Of a stretch of DNA of 64,000 bases, positions 43,022 to 51,326 are shown piece by piece. Source of the stretch: Franzmannia qiaohouensis (GTDB lineage Bacteria > Pseudomonadota > Gammaproteobacteria > Pseudomonadales > Halomonadaceae); contig NZ_JARWAM010000007.1 in the NCBI RefSeq assembly GCF_031451695.1, positions 1 to 64,000 of the forward strand, given 5' to 3'. Position numbers and translations under genes: made by a program. Each line of letters starts with the position of its first letter. Positions within the stretch are counted from its first letter, which is position 1. The notes under the pieces were generated by a model that had not been told where the DNA came from, made no database searches, and worked only from the letters and a program-made list of their open reading frames with translations.

Positions 43022-43870
43022 ATGAATCCTTCTACGCTTATCGGCATCGCCGCCAGTATCTTGATGCTGGCCAGCGTCCTCTTGCTGAGCGCCGAGTCGG
43101 CGGCCAGCTTCATCAACCTGCCAGGCTTGGCCATCGTGCTGACCGGCACCCTGGCGGCGACCTTCATCAGCTACCCGCTCAAGGAGGTCGTGCGAGTGGT
43201 GCGGCTCGTGGCGCTGGTGTTTCGTCGCGAGAACAGCCGCGTCCAGGAGGATATCCAGGAGCTGGTGCGGCTGTCGCGGCTATGGTTCAAGGGGGATATC
43301 CATGCCGTGGAGCGTGCGCTGGAGGATGACGTGCGCAACCCCTTCCTGCGCACCGGCGTGCAGCTGGTGATCGACAATACCCGTGAAGAAGAGATCCTCG
43401 ACCTGCTGCGTTGGCGGGTGGCGCGCATGAAGGCGCGGGAGCGGGCCGAGGCGCAGATCTTTCGCACCATGGCACTCTACGCCCCTGCCTTCGGCATGAT
43501 CGGCACCCTGGTGGGGCTGGTGAATATGCTCGAGGTGATGGATACCGACCAGATCGGGGTGATCGGCGAGAAAATGGCGGTGGCGCTGTTGACCACCTTC
43601 TACGGCATTGTGCTGGCCAACCTGGTGTTCAAGCCGATCGCGGTAAAGCTGGAACGGCGTACCGAAGAACGCCTGATCGCCATGAACATGGTGCTCGAGG
43701 GGGTGTCGTTGATGTCGCGGCGGCGGCTGCCGTCGTTCATCGAGGAGACCCTCAAGTCGTTCATGGCCAATCATCATGACGAACTGCGCGACCAGGTGCT
43801 GCTCGACGAGCCGATGGAGAAGACCGGGCGGCGCCTGCAGTGGCCGGTGAGGCTGCGCAAGCATGCCTGA
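43022..43870 (+). CDS. MotA-like stator protein (second motA-type gene)
   Basis: A 282-residue inner-membrane protein of the MotA/TolQ/ExbB family. It has two N-terminal membrane segments, a large cytoplasmic loop carrying charged residues (RVARMKARERAEAQIF), then APAFGMIGTLVGLVNML and a last segment near residue 195. It overlaps the downstream MotB/OmpA-like gene by 8 bases. It differs clearly from the MotA at 58671 and is closer in look to PomA/LafT-type stators, so it may serve a second motor or alternative ion. The 132 bp upstream show no clear promoter. Confidence 0.87.
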   Translation: MNPSTLIGIAASILMLASVLLLSAESAASFINLPGLAIVLTGTLAATFISYPLKEVVRVVRLVALVFRRENSRVQEDIQELVRLSRLWFKGDIHAVERALEDDVRNPFLRTGVQLVIDNTREEEILDLLRWRVARMKARERAEAQIFRTMALYAPAFGMIGTLVGLVNMLEVMDTDQIGVIGEKMAVALLTTFYGIVLANLVFKPIAVKLERRTEERLIAMNMVLEGVSLMSRRRLPSFIEETLKSFMANHHDELRDQVLLDEPMEKTGRRLQWPVRLRKHA

Positions 43871-44837
43871 TACCTCGCGCTACGATGCGCTGTTCGAGGA
43901 GGCGGGAGATGCCGAATCGAGCAGCGGCTGGATGGTCAGTTACATCGATGTGATGACGCTGCTGGTGGCGCTGTTCGTGCTGCTGTTCGCGCTGTCGTTT
44001 CGTCTGGGGCAGAGCGATGCCGAGCCGGTGACGCTCTATAGCGAAGTGGATGCTACGCCAGCCCCTTACCTGGGGGTGCCGCTGCCCGAGGAGATGCTGG
44101 CGGCGATGGCGCCCCCGGCGCCGTACCTGAACGGCGCCGCGACGCGTATCGATCCGGCGGCGGTGGTGGTGGCGCTCGGGGTGGCGCGCCGGGCGCCGGA
44201 GCCTGTCGCACCGGTTCCGGCGAGACCGTTCCCCGCTGAGCCAATGATGGCCGACTGGCAGCCGCCGAGCCCGCAGGTGGTGGCGTCCAATGGCGCCAAC
44301 CTCGAGGTGCCGCTGGAGGAACTGGTCGTTGTGGTGACCGACACCGCACCCGAGCGCTCGCAGGAGATCGACCCCGGGGCGGTGGCGGTGGCCACCACGC
44401 TTGCCGAGACCCTGGAGCAGCGCGTTGCTGAAGCGCCGCACCTGCCCGATCTCGAGGGCGTGGAGGTATCGCGGGTGGCCGAGGGCATCAGCCTGCGGGT
44501 CGAGGACAACCTGCTGTTCTCCACCGCCGAGGCGGAACTGACCGGCGCTGGCCGCGATGTCATCGAGAGCCTGGTGGCACTGATTCAGCGTCATGATGGA
44601 GAGGTCTCGGTGGAGGGGCATACCGATAGCCGGCCGATCAACACGCCGCAGTTTCCCTCCAACTGGGAGCTGTCCAGCGCCCGGGCCACGGCGATTCTGC
44701 GCTACCTGGCGGATGAAGGTGTGTCGCCCTCGCGGCTGCGCGCAGTGGGCTTCGGCGATACCCGCCCGTTGGCCAGCAACGATTCACAAGAGGGGCGCGC
44801 CAAGAATCGCCGCGTCGAGGTGATCATTCATCTGTGA
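43863..44837 (+). CDS. MotB-like OmpA-family stator protein
   Basis: A 324-residue protein with one N-terminal membrane segment preceded by a conserved Asp (VSYIDVMTLLVALFVLLFAL), the ion-carrying residue of stators. It then has a long proline/alanine-rich periplasmic linker (about residues 60-200). An OmpA-type peptidoglycan-binding domain ends it (VEGHTDSRPI, NWELSSARA, NRRVEVIIHL). The start overlaps the MotA-like gene end. The linker is longer than in usual MotB. A REP-like remnant begins directly after the stop. Confidence 0.87.
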   Translation: MPDTSRYDALFEEAGDAESSSGWMVSYIDVMTLLVALFVLLFALSFRLGQSDAEPVTLYSEVDATPAPYLGVPLPEEMLAAMAPPAPYLNGAATRIDPAAVVVALGVARRAPEPVAPVPARPFPAEPMMADWQPPSPQVVASNGANLEVPLEELVVVVTDTAPERSQEIDPGAVAVATTLAETLEQRVAEAPHLPDLEGVEVSRVAEGISLRVEDNLLFSTAEAELTGAGRDVIESLVALIQRHDGEVSVEGHTDSRPINTPQFPSNWELSSARATAILRYLADEGVSPSRLRAVGFGDTRPLASNDSQEGRAKNRRVEVIIHL

Positions 44838-44907
44838 GTGGCGCCGAGGCCATTGTAGGTGAGACGTCAGTCACGATGATGCTGATCCAGCCGGGAGCGC
44901 TGCAGGC
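44838..44907. repeat. Single degenerate copy of the 9001-9539 REP-like unit
   Basis: Shares GTGGCGCC, TGTAGG and the block GACGTCAGTCACGATG with the units at 9001-9539, and ends with the AGCGCTGC core of their central hairpin. Hairpin B is missing. It fills the gap between two convergent genes, as the main cluster does, showing that this repeat family is dispersed in the genome. Confidence 0.75.
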
Positions 44908-45513
44908 TTAGAAGTGATAGGAGATCTTGGCGGAGGTCAGATTGAGGTGCTCGAGGCGCGGTGCGTCGATGCGCTCGTACTGCAGATGCGCCACGGTGCG
45001 TGGAGTGAAGTTCATGCGCGCACCGAAGCCGTGAACCTGGGCGGTGCCACCCATGGCCATGTCCTGCTCCTGTGCATCGCTTCCGGCCAAGGTGGTTTCC
45101 AGGTCACCGCTCCAGTCGGCCAGGCCGGACTTGGCAAATAGGCTGAAGTTGCCGAGATGCAGGCCGGCGGTGACGGCCCCCTGCAGGCTGGTGGTGTTGA
45201 GCAGCACCGATTGGTTATCGATGGCAGTCGGGGTTTCGTCGGTCACCAGGTAGGTTATCTCGGCGCCGACGCCTAGCCGCGGCAGCCTTGGCAGCAGGTA
45301 GCCAGCCAGCAGGCGAAAGCCTGACGTGGCGCCATCGGGCATCGCCAGTTCCGCGCCTTCCAGCACTACGCCATTGTTCAGCGTCGCAAGCTCGGTGAAG
45401 TCACCGCTGTAGTGCACCGGCATGTCACCGTCAGCCAGTGCCACACCCATGGCAAGCGCCATTGGGGGGATCAGTGCAACGCGTGTCAGGAAACGAGGTA
45501 ACGAGGCATTCAT
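44908..45513 (-). CDS. Small outer-membrane beta-barrel protein, YfaZ-like
   Basis: A protein of 201 residues from the ATG at 45513, which places a signal peptide first (MNASLPRFLTRVALIPPMALAMG to ALADGD). The mature part has alternating strands, glycine-rich turns, and a C-terminal phenylalanine (AKISYHF), the usual outer-membrane insertion signal. This looks like an 8-stranded barrel. The family is uncertain; YfaZ-like is a weak guess. Function unknown. It stands alone, convergent with the MotB-like gene. Confidence 0.7.
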   Translation of the reverse strand: MNASLPRFLTRVALIPPMALAMGVALADGDMPVHYSGDFTELATLNNGVVLEGAELAMPDGATSGFRLLAGYLLPRLPRLGVGAEITYLVTDETPTAIDNQSVLLNTTSLQGAVTAGLHLGNFSLFAKSGLADWSGDLETTLAGSDAQEQDMAMGGTAQVHGFGARMNFTPRTVAHLQYERIDAPRLEHLNLTSAKISYHF

Positions 45514-45610
45514 GGGTAACCCGGTATTGCCCTGGCGAGTCGCGCGATGGCGACACAGTGCCATTACCTTAGTCGTTTTAGCCCCAGGCTGCCAGCCGAC
45601 CAGCCCCATT

Positions 45611-46021
45611 TCAGCGCGGCTTGAGTCGGAACATCAGGTACTTGACCAGAAGTGTCAGAGCGAAGACCAGCCATCCCGAGGTGGCGAGGACGTTATACAT
45701 CAGCATCTTCTGCTGGCCGCTGAGCGGTGTCAGCAAACTCTCGATCAACACCCCAAAGCATAGTGCCAGCAGTAGCGGCAGGGCGATGATGTGCATCAGC
45801 ATCTCGGTGCGTCGACGGCGTATGCGGTAGCGCTGCAGCGTCAGACGAAATGGCCTGTGCGCCCAGCAAACGAATACCAGCGTAGCGCTTATGCTAAGCA
45901 TGGCGACGCTGGGCAGGGGCTCGCCGATTGCGGCCGAGTAGCTGGCCGACCAGGCCAGCAACAGCCATACCAGGCCTTCGAGCAGGGCGACGAAATCGCC
46001 CGATGTGCGTACCGCTAGCAT
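45611..46021 (-). CDS. Small integral membrane protein, unknown function
   Basis: 136 residues with four likely membrane segments: about 10-30, 38-55, 75-95 and 110-130. A strongly basic cytoplasmic loop (RYRIRRRRTEM) separates the second and third, which orients the protein with that loop inside. I do not recognise the family. It is preceded by the DMT exporter on the same strand (44-bp gap) and followed by the outer-membrane protein. Confidence 0.6.
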   Translation of the reverse strand: MLAVRTSGDFVALLEGLVWLLLAWSASYSAAIGEPLPSVAMLSISATLVFVCWAHRPFRLTLQRYRIRRRRTEMLMHIIALPLLLALCFGVLIESLLTPLSGQQKMLMYNVLATSGWLVFALTLLVKYLMFRLKPR

Positions 46022-46064
46022 TGTATTATCCCGTGCCTACCCGTCGTCATTGCGTCAGCTTACC

Positions 46065-46967
46065 TTATGTCGCGGGGCGTTTATGCCATAGCCGGCGTAG
46101 CCAGTGCCAGCGATTGATCAATAGTGCGGTAAAGATCAGCGCACAGCCGAGCCACTGCAGGGGGCTCATGGTTTCACGAAACCACAGCGCGGCGAGGAGT
46201 GCCGTCCATACCGCCTCGAGCATCATGATCACCGCGCCGTTGCTGGAGCTGGTCAGCCGCTGGGCGTAGAGCTGCACCCAGAAGCGCATTACGCTGGCGA
46301 TGACCACGCTGGCCAGCAGCCACCCCAGGGTGGGGGAGGCCACCTGCCTTGGCCAGGGCTCGCTGAGCGCCGATATCAGCGTCAAGCCGGCGCCCAGCAC
46401 CAGCATCTGGATGATGGTGAAGGGCAGCGGCGGCACGCGCTTGACTACCTGGCTGTTGACGTTGAACAGCAGGGCGAACAGCGTCGCCGAGGCGAGAAAC
46501 AGCCACTGACTGGGTTCGACCCGAAAGCCGTTGTTGAGCGACAGGCAGGCGAAACCCAGCATTGCCACTGGCAGCGCCAGCCAGGTGGCGGGAGGCGGCC
46601 GGTCGCCGAACAGGAAACGTGCCATGAACGGCACCATCAGGATCCACAGGCTGTTGATGAAGGCGCTCTCCCCAAGATGCTGTGAGGCATCGAGGCCCAG
46701 TATCCAGAGCGTGATGGCGCCAATGAACAGTACCCCTACCGCGCCGGCCTGGCGCCACTGTCGGGCATCGAGGTTGAGCAGGGCGCGCCAGCCGACCATC
46801 CCCAGCAACAATGCCGCAAGCAGAAACCGCGTGCCGATGAACAGCAGCGGCGGCAGGCCATCCAGCGCCTCCTTGGAGAAGATCCACCCGGCGGCGGCCA
46901 TCATGGTGACCGAGAGCAGCAAGGCGTCGGCCTTGAGCGAGGGCCGTGCGGCAACGGTGGGTGGCAT
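46065..46967 (-). CDS. EamA/DMT-family transporter
   Basis: A protein of 300 residues from the ATG at 46967, where AAGGGA lies 8 bases upstream; the ATG at 46994 lacks a site. It has ten membrane segments in two EamA repeats; the second repeat ends with SNGAVIMMLEAVWTALLAALWFRE, typical of the family. Such proteins usually export amino acids, nucleobases or other metabolites. The substrate is unknown. It is divergent from pyrC. Confidence 0.88.
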   Translation of the reverse strand: MPPTVAARPSLKADALLLSVTMMAAAGWIFSKEALDGLPPLLFIGTRFLLAALLLGMVGWRALLNLDARQWRQAGAVGVLFIGAITLWILGLDASQHLGESAFINSLWILMVPFMARFLFGDRPPPATWLALPVAMLGFACLSLNNGFRVEPSQWLFLASATLFALLFNVNSQVVKRVPPLPFTIIQMLVLGAGLTLISALSEPWPRQVASPTLGWLLASVVIASVMRFWVQLYAQRLTSSSNGAVIMMLEAVWTALLAALWFRETMSPLQWLGCALIFTALLINRWHWLRRLWHKRPAT

Positions 46968-47039
46968 CGAGGTTTCCCTTAGACTAAAGGCCATGATGTT
47001 AACAGGCTAATGGAGTCGCTCACCATGCCTTGCCCTCGG

Positions 47040-47069
47040 CTGACCGTGGGGCCGGCGTTCGTCTATAAT
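47040..47069 (+). promoter_or_regulatory. Likely sigma-70 promoter and leader dyad of pyrC
   Basis: CTGACC at 47040-47045 and TATAAT at 47064-47069 are separated by 18 bases. The predicted start lies about 55 bases before the pyrC GTG. The leader contains the perfect 12-bp palindrome CCATCGCGATGG at 47083-47094. Leader structure is used for pyrimidine control of pyrC in enteric bacteria; whether that applies here is open. Confidence 0.55.
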
Positions 47070-47130
47070 GGCGTGGTTTTTGCCATCGCGATGGTGTAAC
47101 GACAGCGTACTCTCTCTATAAGGCCTGCCC

Positions 47131-48165
47131 GTGACCCAGATTACCCTGACCCAACCCGATGACTGGCACCTGCACCTGCGCGACGGTGCCGCCCTGGCCT
47201 CGGTGGTGGCCTACACCGCACGCCAATGCGGGCGTGCCATCATCATGCCTAACCTGACGCCGCCGGTGACCACGACCGAGCAGGCCCACGCCTACCGCCA
47301 GCGTATCCTCGCGGCGCTCCCCGAGGGCAGTGACTTCGAGCCGTTGATGACGCTGTATCTCACCGACAACACGCCCGCGGAGGAGGTCGAGCGGGCCAAG
47401 GCCAGCGGCATCGTGCACGCGGTCAAGCTCTACCCGGCCGGGGCCACCACCAACTCCGACTCCGGGGTTACCGATATCGACCACTGCTCGCGGGCCATCG
47501 AGGCCATGGAGCGGGTTGGCCTGCCGCTGCTGGTGCACGGCGAGGTGACCAGCCCGGAGATCGATATCTTCGATCGCGAAGCGGTCTTTATCGAGCGGGT
47601 GATGGCGCCGCTGTTGATCCGCTTTCCGCAGCTCAAGGTGGTGTTCGAGCACATCACCACCGAAGACGCGGTGAACTTCGTGCGCGAATCGTCGGCCAAT
47701 ATTGCCGCCACCATCACCGCCCATCATCTGCTGTTCAACCGTAATCATATGCTGGTCGGTGGCATCAAGCCGCACTACTACTGCCTGCCGGTGCTCAAGC
47801 GTGAACGGCATCGCGATGCACTGCTGGCGGCGGCGACGTCAGGTAGCAGCAAGTTCTTCCTGGGCACCGATAGCGCCCCCCATGCCCGCGGCGACAAGGA
47901 GTCCGCCTGCGGCTGTGCCGGGGCCTTCACCGCGCCTGCCGCCCTCGAGCTGTATGCCATGGCTTTCGAACAGGCCGGGCGACTCGAGCAGCTGGAGGGC
48001 TTTGCCAGCCATCACGGGCCGGACTTCTATGGATTGCCGCGCAATTCACGCCAGGTGACGCTGGTACGCGAGAACTGGAAGCTACCCGAGACGCTGCCCT
48101 ACGCCGATGGTGGCGTGATCGTGCCGCTGCTGGCGGGGGACACGCTGCCCTGGCGGCTGGTCTAG
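47131..48165 (+). CDS. pyrC: Dihydroorotase, type II (third or fourth step of UMP synthesis)
   Basis: A 344-residue enzyme starting at GTG with AAGG 7 to 8 bases upstream. The HxH zinc motif is WHLHLRDG (His13, His15), and the carboxylated lysine lies in VKLYPAGATTNS near residue 99. HGEVTSPEIDIFDREA and FLGTDSAPH supply further ligands and the catalytic Asp. It interconverts N-carbamoyl-aspartate and dihydroorotate in the cytoplasm. Length and motifs match E. coli-type PyrC. The stop overlaps the convergent MFS gene by 4 bases. Confidence 0.96.
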   Translation: MTQITLTQPDDWHLHLRDGAALASVVAYTARQCGRAIIMPNLTPPVTTTEQAHAYRQRILAALPEGSDFEPLMTLYLTDNTPAEEVERAKASGIVHAVKLYPAGATTNSDSGVTDIDHCSRAIEAMERVGLPLLVHGEVTSPEIDIFDREAVFIERVMAPLLIRFPQLKVVFEHITTEDAVNFVRESSANIAATITAHHLLFNRNHMLVGGIKPHYYCLPVLKRERHRDALLAAATSGSSKFFLGTDSAPHARGDKESACGCAGAFTAPAALELYAMAFEQAGRLEQLEGFASHHGPDFYGLPRNSRQVTLVRENWKLPETLPYADGGVIVPLLAGDTLPWRLV

Positions 48166-49382
48166 CGGGTGATGACTCGGCCGTCTGCGACCTCGAGGCG
48201 GCGTTGGCGCCCGGCCAGCATGGCGCAGCCGGCGGCAACCGTGACGATCACCATCAGCAGCAGGCTGATGGTGCGGTTGCCGGCATCGAATTGCAGCAAC
48301 AGGCCGACGCCAAGCGGCCCCAGGGCGGCCAGGCAGTAGCCGATGCCCTGGACCATGCCGGAGAGCTGGCCGGCCAGCTGGTGAGTGCCGCTGCGCAGCA
48401 CGATGAGCGTCAGCGCCAGGCTGAAGCAGCCGCCCTGGCCGATGCCCAGCAAGGCAGCACCCACCCAGCGGGCCTCGAGCGGGCCTAACAGCAGAATCAG
48501 GATGCCGCCGGCGCTGGCCCCCAGCAGCAGCAGCGCCGCCAGGCGCTGATCGCGACCCAGCCGTGCCAGCCACGGCGCGCCCAGGGCGGCCACCAGTTGC
48601 GACATCACCGACATCGCCAGCAGCCAGCCGGCCTCGCCTTCGCCGAGACCGCGGCGCTGCATCAAGACCGGCAGCCAGCCGAACACGATATAGGCCAGCG
48701 ACGACTGGCTGCCCATGAACCCCGTGACCTGCCAGGCCAGCGGCGAACGCAGCAGCGAAACCGCCGGTGTCGGCTGGTCACCGGCTAGGAGCTCAGGACG
48801 TGGCTGCGGCATGCCGAGCTGCCAGGCGATCAGTGCTGCCAGCGCCAGCAGCGACCAACTGGACAGGCTCAGTGACCAGCTGCCGAGCAGCTCGGCCAGC
48901 GGTACGCTGATACCGGCACCCAGGGCGCCGCCCAGGCACAGCGCCATGGTGTATACGCCGGTCATCAGGTCGGCGCCGCGTGGCAGTTCGCGCTTGACCA
49001 GGCTCGGCAGCAGGCTGCCGCAGACCCCGATGGCACCACCCACCAGCAGGGTGCCGAAGAACAGCAACCAGAGGCTGGGCAGGGCGCGGATTACCAGCGC
49101 GGCGGCGAGTGCCAGCAGGCCCAGCGAGAGTGCGCGTTCCGGGCCTAGGCGTCGCGCCAGGCGCGGCGCCAAGGGGGCGAAAAGCCCCAGGCACAGCACC
49201 GGCAGGGTGGTCAGTGCGCCAATGCCCAACGGGGTGAGGGCGGTCTCTTGCTGGATGCGGCCCAGCAGCGGGGAGAGTGACGACAGGGCGGGGCGCAGGT
49301 TGAGGCCTACCAGCAGCATCAGAAAGATGAACAGTGTCAGACGACCGCCGTGTCGCTCGGCGGTCAAACTGGCGTCACTCAT
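48162..49382 (-). CDS. MFS transporter, CynX/NimT (cyanate permease-like) family
   Basis: A 406-residue protein with 12 membrane segments. The N-terminus LNLRPALSSLSPLLGRIQQE is typical of the CynX/YeaN/NimT group of major facilitator proteins, and the A-motif-like loop PRLARRLGPERAL follows segment 2. The group includes cyanate and 2-nitroimidazole transporters; the substrate here is unknown. Its ATG overlaps the end of the upstream unknown gene by 4 bases, so they are probably co-transcribed. Confidence 0.88.
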   Translation of the reverse strand: MSDASLTAERHGGRLTLFIFLMLLVGLNLRPALSSLSPLLGRIQQETALTPLGIGALTTLPVLCLGLFAPLAPRLARRLGPERALSLGLLALAAALVIRALPSLWLLFFGTLLVGGAIGVCGSLLPSLVKRELPRGADLMTGVYTMALCLGGALGAGISVPLAELLGSWSLSLSSWSLLALAALIAWQLGMPQPRPELLAGDQPTPAVSLLRSPLAWQVTGFMGSQSSLAYIVFGWLPVLMQRRGLGEGEAGWLLAMSVMSQLVAALGAPWLARLGRDQRLAALLLLGASAGGILILLLGPLEARWVGAALLGIGQGGCFSLALTLIVLRSGTHQLAGQLSGMVQGIGYCLAALGPLGVGLLLQFDAGNRTISLLLMVIVTVAAGCAMLAGRQRRLEVADGRVITR

Positions 49383-49879
49383 TGGCGGCGCTCGGGATCG
49401 TTATTGCGCGGCGGAAGCGTTTCCAGGGCGTCTAGGGCGGCAAACAGGGAGCCAGATTCGTCGCCTTCCCCAGCGGCGGCCTTGTCGCGGATCGCCGAGA
49501 CATCCTCGACGCTGACGCGCTGCGGGGCGCCGTTGAGCTGTGTCAGCGTGGCGGTGAGGCGGCCATCATAGATCCAGCAGCGCTGGGGTACCCAGGAGAT
49601 GCGATACCGTTGTCCATGCCACTCGGCCTGGCTGTTATCGATCAGTATCAGGTCGTCGACCGGGGCGAGTGCGACGAACAGGCGGGTGTTGAGCACCAGT
49701 GCGCTGTCGCGCATGCGGATCGCACCCTCGAAGCGGTTTTCTTGCAGCGCCTGCAGGGCCTTGGCAGAGCGCTCACGGGATTCCAGCTGGCCCCGGCCGC
49801 ACACATGAAGCAGATCGTCGTCGATCTGTTTGATGGCCCAGACGTCGGGCAGCTTGGTGCGCTTTAACCAATCGAGCAT
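49379..49879 (-). CDS. Conserved-looking cytoplasmic protein, unknown function
   Basis: 166 residues, no signal peptide or membrane segment. Alternating hydrophobic strands (ALVLNTRLFVALAPVDDLILID) and a WVPQRCWIYDGRL segment suggest a compact alpha/beta protein, with an acidic, disordered-looking C-terminal tail. I do not recognise the family. It is translationally coupled (4-base overlap) to the MFS transporter. The 220 bp upstream, before the polyamine operon, hold no recognised signal. Confidence 0.6.
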   Translation of the reverse strand: MLDWLKRTKLPDVWAIKQIDDDLLHVCGRGQLESRERSAKALQALQENRFEGAIRMRDSALVLNTRLFVALAPVDDLILIDNSQAEWHGQRYRISWVPQRCWIYDGRLTATLTQLNGAPQRVSVEDVSAIRDKAAAGEGDESGSLFAALDALETLPPRNNDPERRQ

Positions 49880-50099
49880 GTAGCGGACTCATCGCTTCGT
49901 CGAGATCAACAATGCTAGCACGCCTCAGGGGACTGAGCGGTGTTGAGATGTAAACAGCCGTTTGATAGCCAAAATGCGTAAATGCGACACAGGTAATATT
50001 CAACGTTGATTGTCCCCTGGCGGGGTTGTGGTTGGCCCCCTGATGCGACTAATGTCGCTCCATTGGTTTACAAAACAACGACAAACTCAGGGAAGTGGC

Positions 50100-51245
50100 A
50101 TGACCGATACCCCCGAAGCCGAGTCGGCAGCGCCCATGGCGTCTGTCCAGCCTGGAACGGATGAGATCTTTGCGCGCTTTACCAACGTCCAGAAGAGTTA
50201 CGATGGCGTTGAGCTGGTAGTCAAGGATTTCAATCTGGATATTCGCAAGGGCGAATTCGTGACCCTCCTGGGGCCGTCCGGCTCCGGCAAGACCACCTGC
50301 CTGATGATGATGGCAGGCTTCGAAACTCCCACCCACGGCGAGATCCTGCTCAAGGGTGAGCCGATCAGCGGCTTGCCGCCGCACAAGCGCGGCATCGGCA
50401 TGGTGTTTCAGAACTATGCGCTGTTTCCGCATATGACGGTTGCCGAGAATCTCGCCTTCCCGCTGGAAGTCCGTCATCTGAGCAAGGCACAGACCAAGGA
50501 GAAGGTCGCCCGGGCGTTGGCCATGGTGCGACTCGAGGAGTTCGGTGACCGTCGGCCGGCGCAGCTCTCCGGTGGTCAGCAGCAGCGGGTAGCGCTGGCA
50601 CGGGCGCTGGTGTTCGAGCCCGAGCTGGTGCTGATGGATGAGCCGCTCGGCGCGCTCGACAAGAACCTGCGCGAAGAGATGCAGTACGAGATCAAGCGCA
50701 TACACGCCAGCCTCGGCGTGACCATGATCTACGTCACCCACGATCAGACCGAAGCGCTGACCATGTCAGACCGCATTGCGGTATTTAACGACGGTGTGGT
50801 GCAGCAGCTGGCCTCACCGGATGAGCTCTACGAGCGTCCGGAGAACGCCTTCGTGGCTTACTTCATCGGCGAGAACAATCGCTTGATGGGCGAAGTCAGC
50901 GAGCGTCTCGGCGATGACTGCAAGGTGCGTCTCGACAGCGGCGAAACGGTGATAGCCAAGCCGGTGGCAGTGGGCGGTGTGGGGTCGAGGACCACCCTGT
51001 CGCTGCGCCCCGAGCGGGTCAGCATCCTGCGCGAGGATGCCGCCGAGCAGTTCGATAATCAGTTTACCGCCACGGTACAGGAGGTCATCTACCTGGGCGA
51101 CCACCTGCGCACGCGTCTCTCGGTATGCGGCAATGATGAATTCATTCTCAAGACGCCCAATGCCCAGGGGTATGGCGTCATGCGCCCCGGCCAGCAGATT
51201 CAGGTCGGCTGGTCGAGCGCCGACTGCCGCGCGCTGGATGCCTGA
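50100..51245 (+). CDS. potA: Polyamine-type ABC transporter ATPase (PotA/PotG)
   Basis: A protein of 381 residues from the ATG at 50100 (AGGGAA upstream); the longer ORF start is unsupported. It shows Walker A GPSGSGKTT, Q-loop, signature LSGGQQQRVALARAL, Walker B LVLMDEPLGALD and the switch histidine in VTHDQTEAL, followed by a TOBE domain after about residue 270. It energises import of spermidine/putrescine-like compounds and is first in a four-gene operon. The symbol gives the family; the exact polyamine is not known. Confidence 0.9.
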   Translation: MTDTPEAESAAPMASVQPGTDEIFARFTNVQKSYDGVELVVKDFNLDIRKGEFVTLLGPSGSGKTTCLMMMAGFETPTHGEILLKGEPISGLPPHKRGIGMVFQNYALFPHMTVAENLAFPLEVRHLSKAQTKEKVARALAMVRLEEFGDRRPAQLSGGQQQRVALARALVFEPELVLMDEPLGALDKNLREEMQYEIKRIHASLGVTMIYVTHDQTEALTMSDRIAVFNDGVVQQLASPDELYERPENAFVAYFIGENNRLMGEVSERLGDDCKVRLDSGETVIAKPVAVGGVGSRTTLSLRPERVSILREDAAEQFDNQFTATVQEVIYLGDHLRTRLSVCGNDEFILKTPNAQGYGVMRPGQQIQVGWSSADCRALDA

Positions 51246-51326
51246 GGGGGCGGCAGTCAAGATCGCCGTATCGCGGCATCTTCCGATGCCGGCGGCAACT
51301 GCAACAACAACAACCGGAGAAACTCT

